From: Nitrospirota bacterium
GTDB lineage: Bacteria > Nitrospirota > Thermodesulfovibrionia > Thermodesulfovibrionales > JdFR-88
Length of the DNA: 9,891 bases
Direction: 5' to 3'
NCBI GenBank assembly: GCA_021819985.1
Contig: JAKAEG010000099.1
Location: 1 to 9,891 of the forward strand
Shown here: positions 1-6,013 of the stretch, one piece after another
Layout: each line of letters opens with the position of its first letter
Position numbering within the stretch: the first letter of the stretch is position 1
Notes under the pieces: model-generated
Seen by the model: the letters and a program-made list of their open reading frames with translations, nothing else
Databases searched by the model: none
What the model was told of the DNA's origin: nothing
Program-made: the position numbers and the translations under genes

Positions 1-550
1 TACGCATATGCTGCGTAACAATACTATGTAGGGTAGGAGCTTGCAGTTTCCCTATAGGAGGAGTTAAACGCAGAAAAATCACATTCGAGGATTCATATTC
101 CGGTCTGCCATACTTCAGGTAATCAATGATCGCCAGACCCACATCTTCCAGCAGTGGCAATACAAGGGGCTTCCCCGTTTTCTCCTGGAGCAATTCAATA
201 GTGTTGGTCTCCCACTTCAGGTTATTAAAGGACAAATCGCATATGTCCTGCGCTCGCAATCCCAATCGTGCGGCTATCAGTATAATGGCATAATCGCGTT
301 TCCCCTTCGGGTTCCCCCTATCAATCGATTTTAAAAGCGCTTCCACATCCTCCTTCGGATATGCGGAAGGAACTTTTGTCCACTGTCTATATCCGTCATG
401 CGGAACCGTATAGGCGAAGTCCCTTGATACAAATCCGTTCTGGAACAGGTAATGAAAGAAAGTGCGCAGTGAGCATAGCGTGTTATGAGTTATAGAGGGT
501 GAATAGCGTACGAAAGTGCCAGTGAATCCTAAAACAGCAATTTCATCCAT
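1..550 (-). CDS. Tyrosine recombinase/integrase, fragment (5' end cut by IS, 3' end beyond window)
   Basis: An open frame of 183 codons runs off the left edge. It reads as a phage-type (lambda/XerC-like) integrase: residues ~10-45 look like the end of the SAM-like core-binding domain (NTLCSLRTFFHYLF), and ~65-183 the start of the catalytic domain. The first catalytic arginine is seen in LGLRAQDICDL (R99) and the beta-hairpin lysine in LQEKTGKP (about K124). The HxxR, H/W and tyrosine motifs would lie beyond position 1. Such enzymes cut and rejoin DNA at specific sites. ATG at 550 is only the first in-frame ATG: the frame is open upstream into the IS21 left end (584 on) and most of the usual N-terminal domain is missing, so the gene is probably 5'-truncated and may be inactive. 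The family assignment is firm; the true start and the activity are not. Confidence 0.8.
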   Translation of the reverse strand, partial: MDEIAVLGFTGTFVRYSPSITHNTLCSLRTFFHYLFQNGFVSRDFAYTVPHDGYRQWTKVPSAYPKEDVEALLKSIDRGNPKGKRDYAIILIAARLGLRAQDICDLSFNNLKWETNTIELLQEKTGKPLVLPLLEDVGLAIIDYLKYGRPEYESSNVIFLRLTPPIGKLQAPTLHSIVTQHMR

Positions 551-583
551 GTCACGTATATCGGCAATTCCGCTGGAAAAAGC

Positions 584-625
584 AACCGAATTTTGACCAC
601 CTGTGATAACTGAATTTTGACCACC
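584..625. repeat. IS21 left terminal repeats (two copies)
   Basis: Two 18-bp direct copies (584-601 and 608-625) differ only at one base (ACCG against ACTG) and are offset by 24 bp. The inner copy is preceded by TGATAAC, the outer copy by AAGCAAC, so the outer unit seems to have lost its first four bases. In IS21 elements such repeated subterminal sites bind the IstA transposase. Confidence 0.8.
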
Positions 626-687
626 CTGGGTCGGTTAATATTTCGGGATGATATGTGGTAATCATCCCCGCTCTTGGCAGTTACAAG

Positions 688-721
688 GGCAGGTGAACCT
701 CCTCCTTTCATTTCACCTGCC
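688..721. terminator. Perfect 10-bp hairpin at the 3' end of the IS transcript
   Basis: GGCAGGTGAA (688-697) and TTCACCTGCC (712-721) form a perfect 10-bp stem with a 14-nt loop, just after the last ORF of the IS on the minus strand. No U-run follows on that strand, so it is not a classical intrinsic terminator. It may stabilise or end the istAB message. The loop, read on the minus strand, contains AAAGGAGGAGG. Confidence 0.4.
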
Positions 722-748
722 TGCTTATTTATCGAAGCGATATGAATT

Positions 749-1000
749 TTATTCGTACTGGCGTCTTAGTTCCTTTGCCGTCTTCTGGTCATACCCTATG
801 TCAGCCCTTGATATATCAGGAACCCTGATTGGATAGTTGCAACTGTTTTCACTGACCAGCATATCGCCTTCAAAATCCGTTATCTTAGAGATATCATTGG
901 CATTCCTGCATTGGCTGAACCAGGTTGTATTGTCATTAGTGAATTCTACGTTTATCGTTTCCAGTCTTCCTTTTTGAGGATTGTACACTGTGGTTTCCAT
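749..1000 (-). CDS. Small third ORF of the IS21 element, unknown function (83 aa)
   Basis: The product is an acidic, soluble-looking protein of 83 residues starting METTVYNPQKG and ending KTAKELRRQYE. I recognise no domain. The ATG at 1000 was chosen over an earlier in-frame one at 1021 because it lies one base behind the istB stop codon and is preceded by AAAGGAG, which sits inside the last istB codons. This implies translational coupling, so the three proteins would be made together. The ORF lies wholly inside the IS ends and is therefore carried by the element. Possible roles are accessory transposition factor, regulator or neutral passenger; the sequence does not decide. The strong RBS and tight spacing argue that it is a real gene. 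Confidence 0.6.
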   Translation of the reverse strand: METTVYNPQKGRLETINVEFTNDNTTWFSQCRNANDISKITDFEGDMLVSENSCNYPIRVPDISRADIGYDQKTAKELRRQYE

Positions 1001-1001
1001 G

Positions 1002-1775
1002 TTATTTCTCCTTTCCTGCATGTTTTCTTTTTTCCTTAAGACTCTGCTTCAGCCGATAGCTATCCCAGGGGCAGTTGATGATATGGGCTCTATGAGTCAG
1101 CCGGTCCAGCAGAGCCCCAGTCATTACCTGATCGCCAAATATCTGGGTCCAGTCGGCAAACCCCAGGTTGGTTGTGATCATCACGGATCCTTTCTCGTGT
1201 CTTTCCGCCAGAACCTGAAAAAGCAGTTCCGATCCTTCCCTGGAAAAAGGAACATATCCGAGTTCGTCAAGGATGAGCAGATCATATCGTACATACCTTT
1301 GGATAAGACGCTGTAAGGTTCTCTCCTGTCTTGCTTCGATAAGTTCATTGACCAGTCCGTAACATGTGACAAACCGTGTCCTGAAGTTGTTTTTACAGGC
1401 TTCTAACCCCAAGGCTGTGGCCATATGGGTCTTGCCGGCTCCGCTTTTCCCAAGGAAAATGACGTTGCGATGTTCCTTGATATAACTTTCTCCTGTAAGC
1501 TCCCGAAAGAGCCGAAGGTCCAGTTCCGGTACGGCTGCAAGATCGAAGGTCTCCAGAGGCTTGATAAGCGGAAACTTTGCCTCCCTGATGCGGCGGTTCA
1601 ACCTGCTTTCTGATCTGGCTTGCAATTCGGAAACTGTCAGGTTGAAGATAAACTCGTCATAGCCGATTCCGGTTTCCCGGGCCTGCCTCACAAACCCCTC
1701 CATGTTTCGAGCCATGGCAGATAGATTCAGTGTTTTGAGATTCTCCTGTAACTCCATCAGTGCACCGGCTTTCAT
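1002..1775 (-). CDS. istB: IstB-like transposition helper ATPase
   Basis: A 257-residue AAA+ ATPase of the IstB/DnaC type. Walker A is GKSGAGKT at about 109-116, and Walker B is LLILDELG with D170/E171. An N-terminal IstB segment (LQENLKTLNLSAMARN) precedes the ATPase core. IstB helps the IstA transposase choose target DNA and assemble the strand-transfer complex, using ATP. The start is placed at 1775 because this ATG overlaps the istA stop as ATGA and has GGGAGG a few bases upstream; an in-frame longer form would add 19 residues with no support. The length is normal for the family and all motifs are intact, so the protein should be functional. It is followed after one base by the small third ORF. 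Confidence 0.93.
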   Translation of the reverse strand: MKAGALMELQENLKTLNLSAMARNMEGFVRQARETGIGYDEFIFNLTVSELQARSESRLNRRIREAKFPLIKPLETFDLAAVPELDLRLFRELTGESYIKEHRNVIFLGKSGAGKTHMATALGLEACKNNFRTRFVTCYGLVNELIEARQERTLQRLIQRYVRYDLLILDELGYVPFSREGSELLFQVLAERHEKGSVMITTNLGFADWTQIFGDQVMTGALLDRLTHRAHIINCPWDSYRLKQSLKEKRKHAGKEK

Positions 1776-3262
1776 TGGACACCTCCCAACTGGGCATAAA
1801 CCGCTAAGTCCGGAGGTGGCAGCGTGGGCCATGCCGGCAAGGGCGCGATAGCCGTGTCGGCGCCGCCGGTGTAGGTGAGAATGTGATTTACCCCATCACT
1901 GGTGCTGATGCTGTTCTCTATGGCCAACTCGACTGCCGCTTCAATCTCGCCAGCCTTATAATCACGGTAGAACATGAGTACGGTGATAAAGTCCTTGATC
2001 CCGTTTGTTTCACCTTGTGAGTCGCAGAAACGTTTCAGAAGAAGGTGCAGGGACTGCGGCCAGCTTTTCCGCCATTGCTGAATAGGCCTGGCACTATTGA
2101 AAGCCAGAGGCCGTTGCTGAATTAGTTCAAGATAATGGTCCGGCTTGAGGCTCCATTTGTTGTTGCCGTACAACCTCTCATGTGTTGTCAGCTTTTTCGT
2201 GCCTGTAAAGATCTCCACCCTGTCAGCATAGAGCAGCACCTTCACTTTGAACCCGGCATACCCGCTTGGGACGGAATATCGGTTCTTGTCTGCAATGACC
2301 GTGGCGTATTTGTCGGCCCGGCTTCCTGATATCTGTATATTGCTGAATACAGCTTCGGGAAGGGTAAGAAGACGCTCTTTCTCACTTTCGTATAATTCGT
2401 TTACTGTACGGTCTCGGCCAGCCATCTTGTGCCCCCCGTAACTAAAGCACTGCCTAAGAATTTTATCGTTCAGCTCTTCCAGGCTGTCGGCCTCTGGAAT
2501 AGGGACCATGTAATTGCGCCGTGCATAGCCCACCAACCCTTCAACACCCCCTTTCTCATTGCCGCTGTCAGGGTTGCAAAAACGGGCTTCAAAACTGTAG
2601 TAGGCCCTGAACTTGCTGAAGCCTCCCTGCTCAATGCGGTCCCTCCCGCGCAACACCTTCTGCACCGCTGTCGTTAAATTGTCATAGATGAGTACCGGAA
2701 AGATGCCGCCATAGAAGGCAAATGCATGGATGTGAGCATCCAGAAATGCCTGCTGACGTTCACAACGATAGAAACGTACAAAGTGCTTGCCGGAATATTT
2801 GCTCCGCATGCAGAAAAACTTCAGCCGGTGCTCTTCGCCGGCTATGATTGCTGTAGCTGTGCCCCAGTCGACTTCTGCTTCATTGCCAGACTCCGGGTTG
2901 CACGGGATAAATGCCCGCGGGCTTTCTATGCCTAAAGTTATCTTGGCAAGTTTTACATAGCGCCGCACAGTGGATTCACACCCTTTATACCCATGCTCAT
3001 CCACCAAACGGTTGTATATCCGGTGCGCCGTATGCCGCTGCTTCTTCGGTTTGTCCCTGTCGCTCTTAAGCCAACTGTCGATTGTCTCCATGTAATTGCC
3101 GAGTGCAGGGAACGGCTGATGCTGCCGTTCTTTGTACCCCCATGGCTCACCGCGTATGGCTTTCTTGATCGTGTTTCGTGAATGGCCTGTTAATCTTGAT
3201 AGCTCACTGATGTTTTCTCCGTACACCCGATGACCTGTCCTAATCAATTCATACTGATTCAT
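1772..3262 (-). CDS. istA: IstA-like DDE transposase
   Basis: A 496-residue IS21 transposase. The N-terminus carries a helix-turn-helix (ISELSRLTGHSRNTIKKAIRG, about residues 15-35) for binding the IS ends. The integrase-like catalytic core has its acidic triad at about D132 (EVDWG), D194 (LIYDNL) and E241 (NEKGGVEGL). A C-terminal beta-barrel-like part follows (YSVPSGYAGFKVKVLLYADRVEIF). It cuts the element ends and joins them to target DNA together with IstB. ATG at 3262 is preferred because AGGAGGAAGGAG lies 8-9 bases upstream; a longer GTG start at 3319 would begin inside a hairpin near the IS end. The frame is intact and of normal length. Its stop overlaps the istB start by 4 bp. Confidence 0.93.
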   Translation of the reverse strand: MNQYELIRTGHRVYGENISELSRLTGHSRNTIKKAIRGEPWGYKERQHQPFPALGNYMETIDSWLKSDRDKPKKQRHTAHRIYNRLVDEHGYKGCESTVRRYVKLAKITLGIESPRAFIPCNPESGNEAEVDWGTATAIIAGEEHRLKFFCMRSKYSGKHFVRFYRCERQQAFLDAHIHAFAFYGGIFPVLIYDNLTTAVQKVLRGRDRIEQGGFSKFRAYYSFEARFCNPDSGNEKGGVEGLVGYARRNYMVPIPEADSLEELNDKILRQCFSYGGHKMAGRDRTVNELYESEKERLLTLPEAVFSNIQISGSRADKYATVIADKNRYSVPSGYAGFKVKVLLYADRVEIFTGTKKLTTHERLYGNNKWSLKPDHYLELIQQRPLAFNSARPIQQWRKSWPQSLHLLLKRFCDSQGETNGIKDFITVLMFYRDYKAGEIEAAVELAIENSISTSDGVNHILTYTGGADTAIAPLPAWPTLPPPDLAVYAQLGGVQ

Positions 3263-3284
3263 CTCGAGCACTCCTTCCTCCTCG

Positions 3285-3318
3285 GCGTAAAATGGGGCGA
3301 CTTTGAAATTTCGCCCCA
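3285..3318 (-). terminator. Terminator-like hairpin between IS right end and istA
   Basis: On the minus strand TGGGGCGA and TCGCCCCA (plus coordinates 3311-3318 and 3293-3300) form a perfect 8-bp GC-rich stem with a 10-nt loop, followed by TTTT. It sits between the right IS end and the istA RBS. It could stop transcription entering from the neighbouring gene and so keep transposase levels low, as in other IS elements. The short U-run makes termination strength uncertain. Confidence 0.45.
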
Positions 3319-3345
3319 CCCTATCATGAGGAGATATGCCCGGGT

Positions 3346-3401
3346 GGTCAATTTTCGGTTATCAAAAACCCCTTTTGCTGGTCAATTTTAGGTTATCAAA
3401 A
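3346..3401. repeat. IS21 right terminal repeats (two copies)
   Basis: Two 22-bp direct copies at 3346-3367 and 3380-3401 differ at one base (TTTTC against TTTTA) and are offset by 34 bp. Read on the minus strand they give TGATAACC followed by TTGACC, matching the left end in inverted orientation. Presumed transposase-binding sites. Confidence 0.8.
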
Positions 3402-3550
3402 CCAAATGAGATAACAAATGTAATCACGGAAATCCAAAGATTTATAAGCAGGCTTATCTTAACTCCGCGAATGCTGTAGGCAACTCTGGCGCCAATATTG
3501 TCCAGGTTGTTAGTTAGAGCAATAAAAAATGTATATAAAAAACCTTGCAT
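3399..3550 (-). pseudogene. MntP/YtaF-like membrane protein, N-terminal fragment cut by IS21
   Basis: About 50 codons survive, starting MQGFLYTFFIALTNN and holding most of two hydrophobic helices (residues ~1-15 and ~33-50) joined by LDNIGARVAYSIRGVKIS. This pattern (a D-N pair in the first helix, then YxIRG.KI) is what I know from the YtaF/MntP group of small cation-efflux-type membrane proteins of ~190-200 residues. The frame then enters the IS21 right end and stops at 3362, so three quarters of the protein is gone. ATG at 3550 is preferred over one at 3571 because AGGTG lies 7 bases upstream. The missing 3' part is not found on the other side of the IS. The family is judged by eye from a short stretch; another small transporter is possible. 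Confidence 0.55.
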
Positions 3551-3571
3551 TGCATTCACCTGTTGGCGCAA

Positions 3572-3643
3572 GGCGGCATTCGCCGCCAGGCCATATCCAA
3601 TTGAAACCCATCGATTCTTATGGTTTCACAAACAAGTATAGCA
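3572..3643 (-). promoter_or_regulatory. Candidate promoter and structured leader of the ytaF-like gene
   Basis: On the minus strand an extended -10 (TGC-TATACT, plus coordinates 3635-3643) precedes a leader of about 80 nt with two hairpins: GAAACC.AT paired with ATGGGTTTC (around 3602-3627, one bulge), and a perfect GGCGGC-GAAT-GCCGCC stem (3572-3587) next to the RBS. There is no good -35. Because MntP and YtaF relatives are often metal-regulated I looked for the yybP-ykoY manganese riboswitch and do not see its conserved core. Confidence 0.3.
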
Positions 3644-3672
3644 ACTGCCTGGCCCATTCAGGCATATCATTA

Positions 3673-3710
3673 GGCAAGTAATGGATTTTTCACTCGGCTT
3701 GCCCCATTAC
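3673..3710. repeat. Two interlocked inverted repeats behind the phoH remnant
   Basis: GGCAAG (3673-3678) matches CTTGCC (3698-3703), and TAATGG (3679-3684) matches CCATTA (3704-3709). The arms run in the order A, B, A', B', so the two hairpins exclude each other (or would form a strained pseudoknot). No U-run follows on the minus strand, so this is not a normal terminator for the gene ending at 3717. Confidence 0.4.
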
Positions 3711-3716
3711 ATACCC

Positions 3717-4603
3717 TCACAACAACCGCGTACCCTGTTCGGCAAGCCTCGATCTGACGCTGTCCTTCAGGTTCAGATAACAAAAATTCTCCTCGTTTAT
3801 AAAGCGGCTTATGAGGTAGGCCAGCCCATTGCTTTTTGCGTCCAGATAAGGCGTGTCTATCTGGTTTAAGTCACCTGTAAAGACAATTTTAGTGCCTGCT
3901 CCGCAGCGCGTGATTATCGTTTTCACATCCAAAGGCCGCAAATTCTGGGCCTCGTCGATAATAAAATATCTATTCCGTTTTTAATCTTTAACTGAAACTG
4001 CGTACTGCAGCCATGTAACCTGTAAATATCTTCCTCTGTCCGCATATAACGTATGGAATGAATGCCGTTTAGATAATCGGATTCTCCAAGCACTCTGCCA
4101 TACTTCTGAAACAGTGTTGTCTTGTCGCTTTCATAGTCTTCCGCATGCAGACCGCATGCCTCCGACCCTATCCTCACCGTAGTGTCTTTGGACACGAGAG
4201 TAACAGGTACAAGATTGCCCTGTTCGTCAGTCCGCCGCTCTTCCAGTACGCCAAGCGCCGTGTTTATGATCTTGTTATCCTCCGTGATGTCGTCCATAAA
4301 GGTATTTGTGGCCAAGCTTGAAACGGTGCCGATACTGAGCAGGCCGCCCGTTTCCATCAGGACCCCTTTCAGCAGTGACCCCTATTCCCTCAACCGGTCG
4401 ATCATTCTTAAAGCAGTGCGGGCAGATGCGGCAATTTCTCCTGGTCCCTTTTTAAGCCTGTCGAGTTCCTTTAAAACAATAAAAGGTATTACGACATCAT
4501 GCGTTCCGAAACTGAATATGGATACGGGATCGTGGATCAGCACATTTGTGTCTAAAATGAATATCTTCTTTTTTAGAATAAAATTTTGTAGAGGCTTTGG
4601 CAC
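3717..4603 (-). pseudogene. PIN-PhoH family ATPase (YlaK/PhoH2-like), decayed
   Basis: The gene reads as an N-terminal PIN nuclease domain followed by a PhoH ATPase domain, normally ~440 residues in one frame. Three defects are visible. First, after residue 73 (MIDRLRE) a TAG stop (4382-4384) interrupts the PIN domain; the same frame continues with GSLLKGVLMETGGLLSIG, so CAG to TAG is the likely change. Second, the frame shifts just before NRYFIIDEAQN near 3970. Third, about 150 residues are missing there, including the Walker A loop. What remains of PIN includes LDTNVLIHD, the KELD glutamate, DDI and VSKDT; what remains of PhoH is the Walker B part (FIIDEAQN) and TKIVFTGDLNQIDTPYLDA. The start is a GTG at 4603, ten bases behind the DsrE-like gene. 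Family members are RNA-acting helicase/nucleases; this copy cannot bind ATP normally. Confidence 0.85.
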
Positions 4604-4613
4604 GCATTTTTTA

Positions 4614-4997
4614 TCAGAACGAGAGGCTTTGCCTCTCTAGGAGCATCTCGGCCAGAAAAGACCCCGGCTTTACTTCGGAACTTTCTATGAGTTCCGCCTT
4701 GTCAAGCTCGTAATGCTTCACGCAGGAAGCGCATATGTAAAACCTCACACCGAAATCGGTGAGGGTCTTGATAAGGTCCGCGAGAGGGGAGAATTCATCT
4801 TTTTTCTGCCATGTGAGGGTTTCGGCGAACCCCTTTCTCGCAAGGAGCACGCCTTTATCCATAAAGAAAAAATCCAGCTCCATATCGAAAGCCTTCATGT
4901 TTGTTGCAAGCTGCATCGCCCCGGCCACTACATCCGGATTATCATGGGAATGCGTGATAATAAAAACGAATTTTTTGTTATTATTGCCGTTTTCCAT
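4614..4997 (-). CDS. DsrE/DsrF-like sulfur-relay family protein
   Basis: A 127-residue alpha/beta protein. The N-terminal strand and loop (FVFIITHSHDNPDVVAGAMQLATNM), the FFFMDKGVLLARKG segment and a Cys-bearing motif FYICASCVKHYEL (C89, C92) match the DsrE/YchN-type fold. Members carry persulfide sulfur on a conserved cysteine or act as small redox proteins; which cysteine is used here is not certain. ATG at 4997 has a somewhat distant AAGGAG (about 15 bases). A perfect 7-bp hairpin with a TTT loop (4621-4637) lies inside its last codons, without a U-run. It lies in line behind the NifX-like gene across a 93-bp AT-rich gap containing the palindrome TTATTTAAATAA (5033-5044), so it may also have its own promoter. 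Its place beside iron-sulfur genes suggests a sulfur or metal-cluster role, by inference only. Confidence 0.75.
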   Translation of the reverse strand: MENGNNNKKFVFIITHSHDNPDVVAGAMQLATNMKAFDMELDFFFMDKGVLLARKGFAETLTWQKKDEFSPLADLIKTLTDFGVRFYICASCVKHYELDKAELIESSEVKPGSFLAEMLLERQSLSF

Positions 4998-5090
4998 TGT
5001 TTTCCGTTAATTCTCCTTTTTAGGTGAAATTATTATTTAAATAAAATATTTTTCGTTCTGAAAACTATTTTCTAAACGGTCGCCCTTTTT

Positions 5091-5462
5091 TTAATGGGCG
5101 CAACCCTCGTGGCCTGTACAGACGTTCCCAGGCATGAACTGGGGCAGACGGCCAAGCTCGAATAGCTTCAGATTCTCACTGACCGTGCCTTCAAACGCCT
5201 TATAGACCTTTATGCCTGCCTCAGTAAGTCTCATAAGCGCGCCTCTTCCAATACCGCTTAAAATAATGGCGTCCACCTGTTCGCCGGCAAGGGCCTTAAG
5301 CGGGCTGCACATACCGTGAGCATGGTGAGCGTCATTGTTCACGACCGTCTTTTCTTCTTTCGTTTCAGTGTCAAATATAATGAACGCGGGGGCGGAGCCG
5401 AAATGCCCGAAAACCAGGCTGTCCACAGATCGGGATTCTTCCACAGGGAAACATAACTTCAT
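5091..5462 (-). CDS. NifX/NifB C-terminal-like (dinitrogenase Fe-Mo cofactor family) protein
   Basis: 123 residues of the dinitrogenase iron-molybdenum cofactor biosynthesis family, with the typical opening MKLCFPVEES, the VFGHFGSAPAFIIFDTET stretch (about 17-34), the AGEQVDAIILSGIGRGA core (59-75) and C-terminal LTEAGIKVYKAF. Stand-alone members bind metal or metal-sulfur clusters; the orange protein of sulfate reducers is one relative. Likely ligands are the His-rich loop NDAHHAHGMC (44-52) and the tail CTGHEGCAH (115-123). There are no nif structural genes in the window, so a role in nitrogen fixation should not be assumed. ATG at 5462 lies one base behind the stop of the DUF134 gene, with AAGGAGG in that gene's last codons, implying coupled translation. 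A longer in-frame start at 5501 overlaps the DUF134 gene and is rejected. Confidence 0.88.
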   Translation of the reverse strand: MKLCFPVEESRSVDSLVFGHFGSAPAFIIFDTETKEEKTVVNNDAHHAHGMCSPLKALAGEQVDAIILSGIGRGALMRLTEAGIKVYKAFEGTVSENLKLFELGRLPQFMPGNVCTGHEGCAH

Positions 5463-5463
5463 C

Positions 5464-5763
5464 TTATTCTTCCTCCTTGCAAATAGTGTTTTCAAGTACA
5501 ATGGCCTTGCATTCTGACAGGGCCCCGGCCACCTTCTTCCTTGCGCTTGTCAGTATCCTCTGGACCGTCCCCCTCGAAATGCCCATTTTCAAGCCTGCCT
5601 CCTCCTGGGTAAGGCCATCCATGTCACAAAGCTTGAGGGCTTCCAGTTCATCTCTTAAAAGAGTGATCTTTTCAATTTTGGTCATGGGGACCCCGGTGGG
5701 CTTGAATGCCCTTCCCATGAAGCTACACCCGCAGATCCTTTCTTTTTTAGGTCTTGGGGACAT
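5464..5763 (-). CDS. DUF134 family HTH DNA-binding protein
   Basis: 99 residues matching the DUF134 (PF02001, MJ1563-like) family: opening SPRPKKERICGCSF, FKPTGVPM, then TLLRDELEALKLCDMDGLTQEEAGLKMGISRGTVQRILTSARKKVA. The helix-turn-helix is about residues 50-74 and resembles sigma-70 region 4. These are predicted transcription regulators, often found beside NifX-like and iron-sulfur genes in anaerobes and archaea. It is first in the leftward operon, has a consensus promoter, and an inverted repeat over that promoter's start point offers a possible self-binding site. The start at 5763 keeps the conserved PRPKK opening; a weak GGTGG precedes it. The acidic end (KEEE) is set by the overlapping RBS of the next gene. 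Confidence 0.9.
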   Translation of the reverse strand: MSPRPKKERICGCSFMGRAFKPTGVPMTKIEKITLLRDELEALKLCDMDGLTQEEAGLKMGISRGTVQRILTSARKKVAGALSECKAIVLENTICKEEE

Positions 5764-5794
5764 CGGCCGCCACCATGAAGATTATTTTCATTTC

Positions 5795-5806
5795 GTGCAT
5801 TTGCAC
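5795..5806. promoter_or_regulatory. Inverted repeat (operator candidate) over the DUF134 start point
   Basis: GTGCA-TT-TGCAC lies immediately downstream of the minus-strand -10 (5807-5812), where transcription should begin. A dimeric HTH protein bound here would block the promoter. The DUF134 protein encoded next to it is the obvious candidate, by inference. Confidence 0.4.
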
Positions 5807-5835
5807 ATTATAATGCCAGGCAAATATTCTGTCAA
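5807..5835 (-). promoter_or_regulatory. Consensus sigma70 promoter for DUF134-nifX-like operon
   Basis: On the minus strand TTGACA (complement of 5830-5835), 17 bases, TATAAT (complement of 5807-5812): a perfect match to the consensus, about 45 bases upstream of the DUF134 start codon. Confidence 0.8.
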
Positions 5836-5892
5836 GCTTAGTCAATCGCGCTACACCGGCATTTCCACTTTGGCTCCTATTTAAATTGATTC

Positions 5893-5921
5893 TTGACAAA
5901 GAATTATTATCACGTTAGAAT
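5893..5921 (+). promoter_or_regulatory. Sigma70 promoter for the ferredoxin gene
   Basis: TTGACA (5893-5898), 17-base spacer, TAGAAT (5916-5921). It is back to back with the leftward promoter; the two -35 boxes are 57 bases apart. The transcript would have a leader of ~85 nt before the GTG start. Confidence 0.72.
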
Positions 5922-5945
5922 CAATAAAACCGTTACGATCAATCA

Positions 5946-5957
5946 ATGAATATTCAT
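5946..5957. repeat. 12-bp palindrome in the ferredoxin leader
   Basis: ATGAATATTCAT is a perfect palindrome about 20 bases downstream of the predicted ferredoxin transcription start. It could be an operator; no protein can be named from the sequence. Confidence 0.35.
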
Positions 5958-6013
5958 CTCATTGTAGGAATGGCGGCGCCGAACTTACTTTAGTATTGCT
6001 GAGGTGAAAGCGA

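Larger units (their letters stand above)
584..3398 (-). mobile_element. IS21-family insertion sequence (istA, istB, extra small ORF)
   Basis: The element is bounded by short repeated ends of the kind IS21 members carry. At the left, AACCGAATTTTGACCACC (584-601) recurs 24 bp further in (608-625) with one difference. At the right, a 22-bp unit with core GGTCAATTTT.GGTTATC is present at 3346-3367 and 3380-3401 with one difference. The two ends are inverted relative to each other (TTGACC core, GATAAC outside). Inside are istA and istB with the usual overlap, and a third small ORF. About 2.8 kb is somewhat longer than the common 2-2.5 kb. The exact ends are uncertain by several bases: the right end is placed at the CA at 3397-3398, and the outer left unit lacks the expected outermost TGAT. 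I see no clear target duplication. Confidence 0.88.

Noticed and set aside
529..711. 60-codon minus-strand frame over the IS left end, starting in the 688-721 hairpin loop
   Set aside because: It has an RBS-like context but crosses the IS terminal repeats into the integrase in another frame; composition is not protein-like.
3923..4357. Treating 3923-4357 and 4382-4603 as two separate genes
   Set aside because: Both are in one frame and together give a continuous PIN domain interrupted only by a TAG, so they are parts of one broken gene.
4621..4637. GAGAGGC-TTT-GCCTCTC hairpin as a terminator behind the DsrE-like gene
   Set aside because: It lies inside the coding end and is followed on the minus strand by A-rich, not U-rich, sequence.
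5081..5100. CGCCC-T7-GGGCG repeat at the end of the nifX-like gene as a terminator
   Set aside because: The T-run lies in the loop, and on the minus strand no U-run follows the stem, so it does not have terminator form.
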